From Fredinandcohnia onubensis (GTDB lineage Bacteria > Bacillota > Bacilli > Bacillales > Bacillaceae_L), in assembly GCF_002734285.1 (NCBI RefSeq), contig NZ_NSEA01000016.1, forward strand, positions 134,251 to 192,384: 58,134 nucleotides of DNA, written 5' to 3'. The notes below the pieces were generated by a model, which was given only the letters and a program-made list of their open reading frames with translations, did no database searches and was not told the origin of the DNA. A program made the position numbers and the translations under genes. This document shows, piece after piece, positions 30,540 through 39,591 of this stretch. Every line of letters begins with the position of its first letter. Within the stretch, counting starts at the first letter, position 1.

Positions 30540-30917
30540 TTATTGCTTAGTGACTTTAACGTTCAAGAAAATATTGATTGCAAACAGGATAATCGCGAGG
30601 GTTGTCACAGTGCCACCGACAGCAATTGCAGGTTCGACTGCTGCATTTCCGAGCATTAACATCGTGAGTCCAATCATCATAACCGGTAAACCAATATTAT
30701 GAAGCCAAAAATGAATCTTTCCAAGCTTCGATTCTCCTGCCTGCGGGAACAAATAATAGACAATGCCTGCAAGCCCCATAGATGCCCAGCCTAATAAATT
30801 AATATGAACATGGACCCCTGTTAATGTGTAATTGTGTGACATCGACATGCCCATCCCGATGAGAACACCAATCACAAAATACACTGCAGCCATCTTTATA
30901 AAACGAACCCCGACCAT
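30540..30917 (-). CDS. four-TM mini-protein resembling part of haem-copper oxidase subunit I
   Basis: 125 residues with four membrane segments (about 6-26, 37-58, 70-90, 97-120). The second segment reads VHVHINLLGWASMGLAGIVY and resembles helix II of haem-copper/NO-reductase large subunits, which carries a haem-ligating His; HFWLH follows in the third. It lacks the copper site and the other eight helices, so it cannot be an oxidase alone. Databases may label such proteins cytochrome c oxidase subunit I. A role as a small haem-binding or sensing membrane protein is inference. Start ATG after GGGGGAG. Confidence 0.65.
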   Translation of the reverse strand: MVGVRFIKMAAVYFVIGVLIGMGMSMSHNYTLTGVHVHINLLGWASMGLAGIVYYLFPQAGESKLGKIHFWLHNIGLPVMMIGLTMLMLGNAAVEPAIAVGGTVTTLAIILFAINIFLNVKVTKQ

Positions 30918-31033
30918 CTAACTCCCCCTCTAATAGGTAAAATGTAGTTCAAAGGTAGTATATTCACCTGGTCAGAAAGAATTGTCATAATAGTGAAAAA
31001 ATATTTCGCGCAGGACTATGGTTTGAAGAGACA

Positions 31034-31065
31034 TAAAAAAAGCCTGAGCCACAAGGCCCAAGCTT
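31034..31065 (-). terminator. speE-speB terminator
   Basis: AAGCCTGAGCC (31040-31050) pairs with GGCCCAAGCTT (31055-31065) with mismatches; seven T follow on the minus strand. Confidence 0.7.
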
Positions 31066-31079
31066 TCTAACACGAGTAT

Positions 31080-31958
31080 TTACTTTTTCTGTATCCACCC
31101 TAAAATCATTTCGCGAATTAGTTTACTTGCTGTATTCGCTGTTTGTTCAGACACATCATAAATTGGTGCAACCTCTACCAAGTCTGAGCCAACGACACGA
31201 ACATCTGATTTTGCAATCTCATGAATCGCACCTAATAACTCTTTAGATGTAATTCCTCCTGCATCCACTGTACCTGTACCTGGTGCATGTGCTGGATCCA
31301 ATACATCAATGTCAATGGTCACATATACAGGACGACCCGCTAACTTCGGAAGAATCTTTTTAAGTGGCTCAAGCACTTCAAATTTTGAAATGTGCATGCC
31401 GTTTTCCTTTGCCCATTGGAACTCTTCCTTCATTCCTGAACGAATTCCAAATGAAAACACATTCTCTGGTCCGATCAATTCTGCAATTTTACGAATTGGT
31501 GTGGAGTGAGAAAGTGCTTCTCCCTCATAATTCTCACGTAAATCAGTATGGGCATCCATATGAATAATCGCAAGATCTGGATACTTTTTATGAACTGCTT
31601 TCATAACCGGCCAAGAAACGAGATGCTCGCCGCCCATACCCAGTGGATATTTTCCTGCTGCAAGTACCTGGTCAACAAAGTCTTCAATTATATCCAGACT
31701 GCGCTGTGGATTTCCGAAAGGCAATGGAATATCACCGGCATCATAATATTTTACTTCTTCTAGTTCTTTATCAAGATAAGGACTGTATTCCTCAAGTCCA
31801 ATCGACACCTCGCGAATTCGGCTCGGGCCAAAACGTGAGCCTGGACGGTAGCTGACTGTCCAGTCCATTGGCATTCCGTAAATGACGGCTTCGCTCTCTT
31901 CAAAATTCGGATGGCTTTTAATAAATACATTTCCTGAATAAGCTTCATCAAATCTCAT
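31080..31958 (-). CDS. speB: agmatinase
   Basis: Ureohydrolase converting agmatine to putrescine and urea. 292 residues with the three binuclear-Mn motifs: GGEH (109-112), DAHTD (135-139) and IDIDVLDPAHAPGTG (about 215-229). It lies 14 bp after speE in the same direction, so together they make putrescine and then spermidine. ATG 31958 after GGGGGA. Confidence 0.95.
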   Translation of the reverse strand: MRFDEAYSGNVFIKSHPNFEESEAVIYGMPMDWTVSYRPGSRFGPSRIREVSIGLEEYSPYLDKELEEVKYYDAGDIPLPFGNPQRSLDIIEDFVDQVLAAGKYPLGMGGEHLVSWPVMKAVHKKYPDLAIIHMDAHTDLRENYEGEALSHSTPIRKIAELIGPENVFSFGIRSGMKEEFQWAKENGMHISKFEVLEPLKKILPKLAGRPVYVTIDIDVLDPAHAPGTGTVDAGGITSKELLGAIHEIAKSDVRVVGSDLVEVAPIYDVSEQTANTASKLIREMILGWIQKK

Positions 31959-31972
31959 CGAAAATCCCCCAA

Positions 31973-32800
31973 TTATTTCGTTAGATCTGCAACAAATTTA
32001 GGCAATACAAACGCTGCTTTGTGGAGTTCTTTTGTGTAATATTTTGTTTCAATTTCATGGAAGCGATCGTCGCTTACTTCTAATGGGTCATATTTTTTCG
32101 AACCGATTGTGAATGTCCAAAGACCACTTGGGTATGTTGGGATGTTCGCAATATACAGACGTGTGATTGGGAAGATTTCCTTCACATCACGTTGCACGTT
32201 GCGGATTAAGTCTGGTGTAAACCAAGGGTTGTCCGTTTGCGCCACAAATACACCGTCTTCTTTTAATGCCTTCGAAATCCCTGCATAAAAACCTTTTGTA
32301 AATAGATTTACCGCTGGACCTACAGGCTCAGTAGAGTCAACCAAAATGACATCATATTCATTTTCACTGTTCGCAATATGCATGAAGCCATCATCAACTT
32401 TCACATCGACACGTGGGTCTTCAAGCTTTCCTGCAATTTCAGGAAGGTATTTCTTTGAGTACTCAATTACTTTTCCATCAATATCAACCAAAGTTGCTTT
32501 TTTCACACTTGGGTGCTTTAACACTTCACGGATTACACCGCCATCGCCGCCACCTACAACAAGGACGTTTTCAGGATTTGGGTGAGTGAATAACGGTACG
32601 TGTGCCACCATTTCGTGATAGACGAACTCGTCCACTTGAGTAGTCATAACCATCCCATCAAGAACGAGCATATTACCGAATTCCTCTGTTTCTATCATAT
32701 CGAGTTTTTGAAACTCTGTTTGTTCTGTATGTAAGGTTTGTTTAATTTTTGCTGTGATACCAAAGCTTTTTGTTTGTTTCTCCGTAAACCATAATTCCAT
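31973..32800 (-). CDS. speE: spermidine synthase
   Basis: Transfers the aminopropyl group from decarboxylated SAM to putrescine. 275 residues from ATG 32800; an ATG two codons upstream (32806) is equally in frame but only 4 bp from AAAGGA. Spermidine synthase signature [17 protein letters not shown] (about 81-97), [15 protein letters not shown], and catalytic Asp in [13 protein letters not shown]. It produces 5-methylthioadenosine, the substrate of methionine salvage, which is relevant to the SAM-controlled transporter at 45140-49156. Confidence 0.95.
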   Translation of the reverse strand: MELWFTEKQTKSFGITAKIKQTLHTEQTEFQKLDMIETEEFGNMLVLDGMVMTTQVDEFVYHEMVAHVPLFTHPNPENVLVVGGGDGGVIREVLKHPSVKKATLVDIDGKVIEYSKKYLPEIAGKLEDPRVDVKVDDGFMHIANSENEYDVILVDSTEPVGPAVNLFTKGFYAGISKALKEDGVFVAQTDNPWFTPDLIRNVQRDVKEIFPITRLYIANIPTYPSGLWTFTIGSKKYDPLEVSDDRFHEIETKYYTKELHKAAFVLPKFVADLTK

Positions 32801-32945
32801 TTTCATAACATCCTTTCATTGAATAACTTAGGGATTTATTCCCTTATCGTTCCCTATTCCCTTAAAAAAATCGATGTCAACTTCAAAAAGTATAAGGCAA
32901 CGGCCCAAAAATGCAAGAAAATTTTTCACCTTTTAGCAAATAAAT

Positions 32946-32975
32946 GTTTAAAAAGGCAGAAAACTTTTCATACTG
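32946..32975 (+). promoter_or_regulatory. candidate forespore (sigma-F/G) promoter of pbpG
   Basis: GTTTA (32946-32950), 18 bp, CATACTG (32969-32975). Compare the sigma-G consensus gHATR-N18-CATNHTA; one mismatch in each box. B. subtilis pbpG is transcribed in the forespore. Confidence 0.45.
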
Positions 32976-33043
32976 ATTGATATATGCCTACGAAAATGGC
33001 TCTATATGAAGCTTTCAAATAAAAAAAGAGAGAGGTGAACTCT

Positions 33044-35113
33044 GTGGAGCTTATTACAAATGACCGGATAAAAACAGCGATAAAAATCATGCGAGCCCTT
33101 TTATTCATTGGCTTAATTTGCTGTACCCTAGTTGCTGTCGGGATATTGGGTGTGCTTGCCTATGCAAAAACACAGGGGGCACCTCCTCTTGCAGTTCCTT
33201 TATCCACCTTATTCTACGCAGAGGACGGAACGTTAATCGGAGAAGAACGTCATCAAGGGGAGACTCGCTATTGGGTGTCTCTCGACGATATGTCTGAATC
33301 CATTGTTGATGCCACCGTTTCCATTGAGGATCGGAACTTTTTTGACCATCATGGGTTTGACTATAAACGGATTGGCGGAGCGATTATCGCCGACATTAAG
33401 GCTATGGCAAAGGTGCAAGGGGCGAGTACGATTACCCAGCAATATGCCAGAAACCTATTTTTAGAACATGAAAAGACATGGAATCGAAAACTCACTGAGG
33501 CCCTTTATACCATTCGGCTAGAACTTAATTATTCGAAAAAAGAAATTCTTGAAGGTTATTTAAATACAATTTATTACGGACATGGCGTCTATGGAATTGA
33601 AGCTGCAGCTAATTATTATTTTGGGAAAAGAGCAGGCGAGCTGTCGCTAGCGGAAGCCTCCATGCTTGCAGGAGTTCCAAAGGGTCCTACACATTATTCA
33701 CCATTAGTAAACGAGGAAAAAGCAAAACAGCGTCAAAAAGTGATCCTCCTTTCAATGGTTGAGAATGGCTTTATTTCAAAAAAGACCGCTGAACAAGCAC
33801 ATGCTGAGGAACTAACCTTTACAGGCAACAAAATGGCTGGGCGTGAAGACATTGCCCCGTATTTCCAGGATGTTGTAAAAAAGGAGCTCCAAACAAAACT
33901 AAAGCTTGACCAACAAACGATTGAAACGGAGGGTTTACGTGTCTACACCACACTTAACCCAGAGCTTCAAGAAATCGTAGAGGCAAAAGCGAAAAATTTT
34001 ATTAATGAGGAATCTAAAATTCAGCTCGGATTTGTCGCGATGGATCCGAAGAATGGTGAAGTTCGTGCACTCATTGGCGGTCGGGATTACGAGGAAAGCC
34101 CATTTAATCGGGCAACACAAGCAAAACGCCAGCCAGGTTCAACCTTTAAGCCATTTTTATACTATGCAGCCCTTGAAAAAGGCTACACTCCGTCGACGCA
34201 AATTCGAAGTGAACTGACGACGTTCTCATATGACGATAATCGCTCAACATACACACCACGAAATTATAAAAATTACTATGCGAACGACTCGATTACGTTA
34301 GCTCAGGCAATTGCCCTATCCGATAATGTGTATGCTGTAAAAACCCATCTCTTTCTTGATGACGGGGAACTCATCGACACTGCGAAAAAGCTTGGAATCA
34401 CAAGTAAACTTAAGGATGTTCCTTCTCTCGCATTAGGAACTTCGGGTGTGAGTGTAATTGAAATGGTCAACGCATACGCAACCATTAATAATGGTGGAAA
34501 ACAACATAAGCCTGTTTATATTACTAGAGTTGAAAATTATAAGGGTGAAGTCATTTATGAAAATACCGCAAAGCCAAAACAAGTGCTTGATGAGGATCTT
34601 GCGTTTGTCACAACACAGCTAATGACAGGCATGTTTGATGAAAAACTAAACGATTATACAGCCGTTACAGGATCCACGATTAGCGATAAGTTGACCAGGT
34701 TTTACGCGGCAAAATCAGGCTCGACTGACACCGATAACTGGATGATTGGATACTCGCCGCAGCTCGTCGCTGGTATCTGGACCGGCTATGACAATAATGA
34801 ACCAATGACAATCGTTGCAGAAAAACAGTATGCAAAGAATATTTGGGCGGGGTTCATGGAAGAAGCGCATCAGGACATTGCGCCTACACCGTTTAAACCG
34901 ACTGAAGGTGTTGTTGGAGTGTATGTAAATCCAGAAACAGGTTTGCTTCCGACAAAGGATTGCCCTGTTTCAAGGCTTACTTACTATAAAGCAGGAACAG
35001 AACCAACTGAATACTGTTCGAAAAATACCGACGACGTAAAGAAAGAGAATCAAAAGAAGGACGAAGAAAAGGAAGACAAAGGCTTCTTTAAGCGAATCTT
35101 TGATTGGTTTTAA
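33044..35113 (+). CDS. pbpG: class A penicillin-binding protein (PBP2d/PbpG type)
   Basis: About 689 residues. One N-terminal membrane anchor (about 13-40). GT51 glycosyltransferase domain with EDRNFFDHHG, GASTITQQYARN and the KKEILEGYLN motif (about 95-185). Transpeptidase domain with active-site SxxK in GSTFKPF (about 365), SDN in the SxN position, and KSGST instead of KTGT. The C-terminal tail is charged and low complexity (KKENQKKDEEKEDKG). GTG 33044 is 8 bp from GAGAGG; a GTG at 33035 overlaps that site. Divergent from speE as in B. subtilis, where it acts in forespore wall synthesis. Confidence 0.9.
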   Translation: MELITNDRIKTAIKIMRALLFIGLICCTLVAVGILGVLAYAKTQGAPPLAVPLSTLFYAEDGTLIGEERHQGETRYWVSLDDMSESIVDATVSIEDRNFFDHHGFDYKRIGGAIIADIKAMAKVQGASTITQQYARNLFLEHEKTWNRKLTEALYTIRLELNYSKKEILEGYLNTIYYGHGVYGIEAAANYYFGKRAGELSLAEASMLAGVPKGPTHYSPLVNEEKAKQRQKVILLSMVENGFISKKTAEQAHAEELTFTGNKMAGREDIAPYFQDVVKKELQTKLKLDQQTIETEGLRVYTTLNPELQEIVEAKAKNFINEESKIQLGFVAMDPKNGEVRALIGGRDYEESPFNRATQAKRQPGSTFKPFLYYAALEKGYTPSTQIRSELTTFSYDDNRSTYTPRNYKNYYANDSITLAQAIALSDNVYAVKTHLFLDDGELIDTAKKLGITSKLKDVPSLALGTSGVSVIEMVNAYATINNGGKQHKPVYITRVENYKGEVIYENTAKPKQVLDEDLAFVTTQLMTGMFDEKLNDYTAVTGSTISDKLTRFYAAKSGSTDTDNWMIGYSPQLVAGIWTGYDNNEPMTIVAEKQYAKNIWAGFMEEAHQDIAPTPFKPTEGVVGVYVNPETGLLPTKDCPVSRLTYYKAGTEPTEYCSKNTDDVKKENQKKDEEKEDKGFFKRIFDWF

Positions 35114-35159
35114 ATGAATGTATGATGGTCATGCTCTAGGATGCTAAAAAAGTATATAA

Positions 35160-35197
35160 AAAAGAAACCCCCAGGCTGTGTAGGTCCTGGGGATTTC
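35160..35197. terminator. bidirectional terminator between pbpG and ywhD
   Basis: GAAACCCCCAGG (35164-35175) pairs with CCTGGGGATTTC (35186-35197); TTTTTT follows on the minus strand. Confidence 0.8.
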
Positions 35198-35307
35198 TAT
35201 GTCCTAGTTTCAATGTGTGTACATTGTAAATTTAGTGTACTTTATTTTATTAAAAAAGCTCAAGCTTTAGTCCGTTTGTTCACTAAAATGTCACAATTTG
35301 AAGAACC

Positions 35308-35817
35308 TTAATCAACCTTCAATCCCTCTTTTAACTCATCACTTGAGTTATCCCAAATCTCTTTATTGTGGTTAATTAAGAAATCCGCCAGTAGCTTCTT
35401 TGATTTGTCGTCCATAAAATCAACCATGATATGGCGCTTTAATGACTTATCCATTTTGTTTACGTGCTCTGGTAAGGATTTATAGCCGCGGCGAATCGAG
35501 CGGTCAACGGTCATTTCACAAGCTGTCACTCCCGCATAATATGGACCCTCTTCCCTACGATCAATCGTTACCCACACAAGCCAGTATGGCTTCCCATTAG
35601 GGACATCCTCTTTATTCGGCAGAAATTTTATCCCTTTTTCAACCACACTTCGTGCATGCATTGCACCGACATCAACGAATACATCTTCAGCGTCTATATC
35701 AACAAATACGGGTGAGATATTTTCGAGGCTAAGCGCCCCAATTCCATATCCTTTATGCCCATCAGTTGGATCATTTTTAATGATATTAAAGGCTACTTTT
35801 TTCTTGTTTTCATCCAC
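35308..35817 (-). CDS. ywhD: conserved protein YwhD
   Basis: 169 residues, conserved Bacillus family with no assigned activity. The core GHKGYGIGALSLENISPVFV and DVFVDVGAMHARSVVEKGIKF look like a compact alpha-beta domain; no catalytic motif is recognised. The start is GTG 35817 after AAAGGTGG (7 bp). The ywhC gene ends downstream in the same orientation, and gene order pbpG-ywhD-ywhC is conserved. Confidence 0.85.
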   Translation of the reverse strand: MDENKKKVAFNIIKNDPTDGHKGYGIGALSLENISPVFVDIDAEDVFVDVGAMHARSVVEKGIKFLPNKEDVPNGKPYWLVWVTIDRREEGPYYAGVTACEMTVDRSIRRGYKSLPEHVNKMDKSLKRHIMVDFMDDKSKKLLADFLINHNKEIWDNSSDELKEGLKVD

Positions 35818-35878
35818 CTTACATCCACCTTTCCACTTCTATTCATTACCAACAATTTTACCATACGAGCGTCTGATT

Positions 35879-36559
35879 TTATAATTGAAGAATTGGCCTG
35901 AAAATCATAACCAGTAAATCTGTAATGGCATAGACCCCGTTATGTAGTAACGGGTATAAAAACCGGTCCCCAACCGGCGTAATAACCAAAACTAAAAATA
36001 GTACAATGCCAAGACCCTCATACTGCGTTAATTTTGGGCGAATGCGAGCCGGCACAAGGTCTTCAATGATACGGTATCCATCAAGAGGCGGAAACGGTAA
36101 TAAGTTAAAAATAAACAGCACAATGTTCAACCGTACAAATAGGTTAAAAAACGTTTCAAAACCCTCTCCAAATGCTACTGGAATCGCTGCAAATACACCA
36201 ACACGAATAAAGACGATGTAGACTAATAAAGCGAGTGCCGCTACAAGCAGGTTACTCAGTGGTCCAGCAACGGAAACAAGAATCCCAGCAAGCCTTGGCC
36301 TTTTAAAATGAAATCGATTGACAGGTACAGGACGCGCCCACCCAAACCCTGCTAGGAAAATTAGAATCGTCCCAAAAGGATCTAAATGAGCAATCGGGTT
36401 TAACGTCAATCTCCCCTGCCGCTTCGCTGTGTCATCACCAAACTTGTATGCAACATACGCATGAGCAAACTCATGCACCGTAAAGGCAACCAGTAATGTG
36501 ATCACCACATATGGAATCAAAGATAAATCAAATGCTAAAAAACCACTTAATTGTTCCAC
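35879..36559 (-). CDS. ywhC: site-2 protease family membrane metalloprotease YwhC
   Basis: About 226 residues from GTG 36559 (AAAGGAG at 8 bp). Intramembrane M50 zinc protease: HEFAH motif in the first membrane core, NPIAHLDPFG, and the distal metal ligand in LPFPPLDGYR. Five or six hydrophobic segments. This belongs to the short group without PDZ domain, so its substrate cannot be guessed. Distinct from RasP and SpoIVFB by length and motifs. Confidence 0.9.
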   Translation of the reverse strand: MEQLSGFLAFDLSLIPYVVITLLVAFTVHEFAHAYVAYKFGDDTAKRQGRLTLNPIAHLDPFGTILIFLAGFGWARPVPVNRFHFKRPRLAGILVSVAGPLSNLLVAALALLVYIVFIRVGVFAAIPVAFGEGFETFFNLFVRLNIVLFIFNLLPFPPLDGYRIIEDLVPARIRPKLTQYEGLGIVLFLVLVITPVGDRFLYPLLHNGVYAITDLLVMIFRPILQL

Positions 36560-36646
36560 CAAATTTCTCCTTTTTATAGAAAAGTTGTTATTTTCAGTAT
36601 ACAATACTCTTATGATGATATAAAAGAATGATTGGAGAGATTCATT

Positions 36647-36835
36647 GTGCCATACGTAACAGTTAAAATGCTAGAAGGACGCACTGAAGAACAAAAAAAG
36701 GCGCTTGTTGAGAAAGTAACAGCAGCGGTTTCTGAAACAACAGGAGCTCCAAATGATAAAGTCGTTGTTTTCATTGAGGAAATGACGAAAAATCATTATG
36801 CGGTAGGCGGCAAACGTTTAAGCGATCAAGAATAG
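36647..36835 (+). CDS. ywhB: 4-oxalocrotonate tautomerase-like protein YwhB
   Basis: 62 residues starting GTG-CCA, so Met removal leaves the catalytic N-terminal proline (PYVTVKMLEGR). GGAGAG upstream sets the start at 36647 rather than the TTG at 36632. VVVFIEEMTKNHYAVGGKRLSD is the family C-terminal half. YwhB of B. subtilis has tautomerase activity with 2-hydroxymuconate-type substrates; the physiological substrate is unknown. Divergent from ywhC. Confidence 0.9.
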   Translation: MPYVTVKMLEGRTEEQKKALVEKVTAAVSETTGAPNDKVVVFIEEMTKNHYAVGGKRLSDQE

Positions 36836-36842
36836 AGTGTTT

Positions 36843-36876
36843 AAAAACCCGTGGTAAATAAACCACGGGTTTCTAT
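36843..36876. terminator. bidirectional terminator
   Basis: AAACCCGTGG (36845-36854) pairs with CCACGGGTTT (36863-36872), shared by ywhB and the DUF4256 gene. Confidence 0.85.
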
Positions 36877-36892
36877 TTTGCGTATGTAAAGA

Positions 36893-37453
36893 TTAGACCC
36901 TTAGTGAGCCACGAAAACCTCTAGCACCATAGTAGGAGTCTGCACCATTGTGGTACATAAAAACAGTGTCATAACGTCGGTCACAAAAGATAGCTCCACC
37001 GAGTTTTCTAATAGCAGCAGGCGTCTGGACCCAGCTTGACGTCTTCAAATCAAAATTACCAAGTTCCTGCAATGCGCGATATTGTTCTTCCGTTAATAGT
37101 TCAATGCCCATTTCCGTTGCCATATCCATAGCGCTATTTTCAGGTTTATGTTTTTTTCTTGCTTCCAGCGCTTCACGGTCATAACAAACACTTCTACGAC
37201 CTTTTGGGCTTTCCGCTGAACAATCAAAAAAGATATACTCATCCTTTTCCTTATCATATCCTACAACATCTGGTTCACCGTCAGTTGCTTCCATCTGATG
37301 AAGTGACCACAGTTTACTAGGATTAGCTTCCAGCTTTGCTTGAACCTTTGCCCATTCAAGATCGCTATGTCGGTTCATGTTTTTCTCAAATCGCTCTTTC
37401 AGTGTGTTGAGCAACTCTTCAACTTGTTCTAGTGACAATTCCTTTTTTGCCAT
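36893..37453 (-). CDS. DUF4256 family protein
   Basis: 186 residues, with the family's characteristic pattern: an N-terminal helix pair, then LWSLHQMEATDGEPDVVGYD, YIFFDCSAESPKGRRSVCYD and a C-terminal GAIFCDRRYDTVFMYHNGA with GARGFRG. Such proteins are widespread and uncharacterised. ATG with AAGGAGG. No operon partner. Conserved Cys/Asp/His residues could suggest an enzyme but no class is evident. Confidence 0.85.
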   Translation of the reverse strand: MAKKELSLEQVEELLNTLKERFEKNMNRHSDLEWAKVQAKLEANPSKLWSLHQMEATDGEPDVVGYDKEKDEYIFFDCSAESPKGRRSVCYDREALEARKKHKPENSAMDMATEMGIELLTEEQYRALQELGNFDLKTSSWVQTPAAIRKLGGAIFCDRRYDTVFMYHNGADSYYGARGFRGSLRV

Positions 37454-37640
37454 GTTGAATTCCTCCTTATAACTCGTCCCTTTAGTAAGCCTACCTTAAT
37501 TTTACCCCAAGATCGCTATTATTTGCAGCGCAAAAATCCGGAGTGTTTACACCTTAATCGTCATCCACGATTTTCCACCTCACCAAATGACTATTCTGGG
37601 AAAACTAACCTAAGATAATTTTCTCTTGCAGTCCATCTGT

Positions 37641-37680
37641 AAAACGAATATTATAGAAAAGGATTTTTAAATCGTTCGTC
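37641..37680. promoter_or_regulatory. possible PurR boxes upstream of the purine permease
   Basis: TAAAACGAATATT (about 37640-37652) and, inverted, AAAGACGAACGAT (revcomp of about 37671-37683) each match 10 of 13 positions of the PurBox AWWWCCGAACWWT. The spacing between CGAA cores is 26 bp, near but not equal to the usual arrangement. No purine riboswitch is visible. Confidence 0.3.
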
Positions 37681-37700
37681 TTTTGGAGGTACAGATTAGT

Positions 37701-39002
37701 ATGTTTAAATTATCAGAGTTGAATACAACGGTTAAAAAAGAAGTTTTAGCTGGGATTACGACCTTTTTAACAATGGTATATGTAGTTGTCGTGAATCCGG
37801 TTATTTTATCAGATGCAGGTGTTCCCTTTGAGCAAGTATTTTTAGCCACGATTATCGCAACTGTTGTCGGAACACTATGGATGGCACTTTTTGCAAATTA
37901 TCCAATTGCGATAGCTCCTGGAATGGGATTAAATGCTTTCTTTGCTTATTCAGTTGTAGGCGCAAATGAAAACATCACGTATCAAACAGCATTTGCCGCC
38001 GTATTTGTGGCTGGTATCATTTTTGTGATTTTGTCATTAACCCCGTTTCGTGAAAAATTAATTGAGGCAATTCCACCAAACTTAAAGCATGGGATCACAG
38101 CAGGAATTGGTTTATTTATTGCCTTTATTGGTCTTCGTCTTACAGGGATTATCACGGCACACCCAACAAATTTAGTAACATTAGGTGATTTACACTCACC
38201 ATCGGTTCTTTTAGCACTTGCTGGATTAGCCATTACCCTTATTCTGATGGCACGTAAAGTAAATGGAGCTCTATTTTTCGGAATGATTATCACAGCCATT
38301 ATTGCTTATTTTACTGGACAGCTTGAGTTTAAAGAAGGATTCGTTAATGCACCGTCTCTACCTGAAGGTTTAATTATCGCAAATCCATTCGCTGCAATTG
38401 GCGATGTTATTCAGTACGGACTGTATGCTGTTGTCTTTTCATTTTTACTCGTTACAATCTTTGATACGACAGGTACGATGATTGGAGTTGCAGAACAGGC
38501 AGGGTTAATGAAAGGAAATGTCATGCCGCGTGCTAGACAAGCCCTTCTTGCTGACTCGGTTGGTACAACAGTTGGAGCCATGTTTGGAACAAGTCCTACA
38601 AGTGCATATATTGAGTCGTCAACTGGGGTAGCTGCAGGTGGTCGAACAGGTCTCACCACAGTAACGGTTTCAATCTTGTTTATCGTAGCTGCCTTCTTTG
38701 GACCATTGGTGAGTGCCGTTTCTGGGATTGCTGCGATTACAGCACCAACCTTAATTATTGTTGGGTCACTCATGATGGGGAGCATTGCACATATCAGATG
38801 GAATGAGATTGATGAAGCCTTTCCAGCATTCTTAATTATTCTAAGCATGCCACTCACATCGAGCATTGCAACAGGGATTGCGTTAGGCTTTATTTCCTAC
38901 CCACTTATGAAAGTAGTCATGGGTAAATGGAGAGAAGTGCACCCACTTGTTTATCTATTTGCCGTATTGTTTTTCTACCAACTTGCTTTTTTACCGCATT
39001 AG
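37701..39002 (+). CDS. pbuO: NCS2 guanine/hypoxanthine permease, PbuO-like
   Basis: 433 residues with about 12 to 14 membrane segments. AzgA-subgroup signatures: GITTFLTMVYVVVVNP (about 19-34), NYPIAIAPGMGLNAFFAY (about 70-87), LFDTTGTMIG-like FDTTGTMIGVAEQAG and GTSPTSAYIESSTGVAAGGRTG. Imports purine bases with protons. It resembles B. subtilis PbuO more than PbuG in length and in the FREKLIEAIPPNLKHGITAG segment. ATG 37701; GGAGG at 37685-37689 is 11 bp upstream. Confidence 0.8.
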   Translation: MFKLSELNTTVKKEVLAGITTFLTMVYVVVVNPVILSDAGVPFEQVFLATIIATVVGTLWMALFANYPIAIAPGMGLNAFFAYSVVGANENITYQTAFAAVFVAGIIFVILSLTPFREKLIEAIPPNLKHGITAGIGLFIAFIGLRLTGIITAHPTNLVTLGDLHSPSVLLALAGLAITLILMARKVNGALFFGMIITAIIAYFTGQLEFKEGFVNAPSLPEGLIIANPFAAIGDVIQYGLYAVVFSFLLVTIFDTTGTMIGVAEQAGLMKGNVMPRARQALLADSVGTTVGAMFGTSPTSAYIESSTGVAAGGRTGLTTVTVSILFIVAAFFGPLVSAVSGIAAITAPTLIIVGSLMMGSIAHIRWNEIDEAFPAFLIILSMPLTSSIATGIALGFISYPLMKVVMGKWREVHPLVYLFAVLFFYQLAFLPH

Positions 39003-39007
39003 ATACA

Positions 39008-39042
39008 AAAAAACTCGGCGGGTTTTACCTGCCGAGTTTTCT
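39008..39042. terminator. bidirectional terminator pbuO / ywgA
   Basis: AACTCGGC (39012-39019) pairs with GCCGAGTT (39031-39038), T-runs on both sides. Confidence 0.85.
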
Positions 39043-39043
39043 A

Positions 39044-39550
39044 TTAATGTTTTACAAGATTGCGAAGAGATTCGATATATTGATAAGCTTCTTCAACTTC
39101 TTCGTCTGTATAACGTTGCTTCGCTTTTAACGTAAATACCTTCTCTTTGACTTCTTCCTTTTCAAGTCCCTCAAAGTATAAAACAGTAGACACCAGCTCT
39201 AAAAAGCGCGCACTTTGTTCATTTAAGGCTTGCATACAGTCATCAAGTGGAGGCATGTCCAATTGGTAATGTCCCAAAAACTGCTCGCCCTTTTCAGTCA
39301 ATGCGTAGCGATACTGATAATAGCCGCCTTTTTTCTCCTTGACCTCATCTAAAAATCCAAGATTACAGAGCTCCTCCACACGTAATGTGAGCTCCTCTGA
39401 GTATGGCCCATAAAAATGGAAGTTGTACTTTTCGTAAAAAGGATAATCAATTTTTTTGGCGATATAAATCATTTTTTGAAGCTTTTTTCGACCCGTGATT
39501 TCCCCTGCAGCAGCGAATGCCTTCATTACCTTTGCATGTTCTGTTAACAA
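39044..39550 (-). CDS. ywgA: YwgA family protein
   Basis: 168 residues; a winged-helix-like N-terminal domain (GRKKLQKMIYIAKK, FHFYGPYSEELTLRVEELCNLG) of the SocA/DUF4065-related fold, then a helical C terminus EKVFTLKAKQRYTDEEVEEAY. Probable start TTG 39550 (LTEHAKVMKAFAA); ribosome binding GGAG/GGGG lies upstream but spacing is imperfect. Conserved just downstream of ywfO. Function unknown. Confidence 0.8.
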   Translation of the reverse strand: MLTEHAKVMKAFAAAGEITGRKKLQKMIYIAKKIDYPFYEKYNFHFYGPYSEELTLRVEELCNLGFLDEVKEKKGGYYQYRYALTEKGEQFLGHYQLDMPPLDDCMQALNEQSARFLELVSTVLYFEGLEKEEVKEKVFTLKAKQRYTDEEVEEAYQYIESLRNLVKH

Positions 39551-39591
39551 AACCCCTTCATCTCCTCATTCGAAATTGGCCAGTATACCTT

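Noticed and set aside
37454-37700. Purine riboswitch before the purine permease
   Set aside because: No conserved purine aptamer blocks could be found in the 247-bp upstream region.
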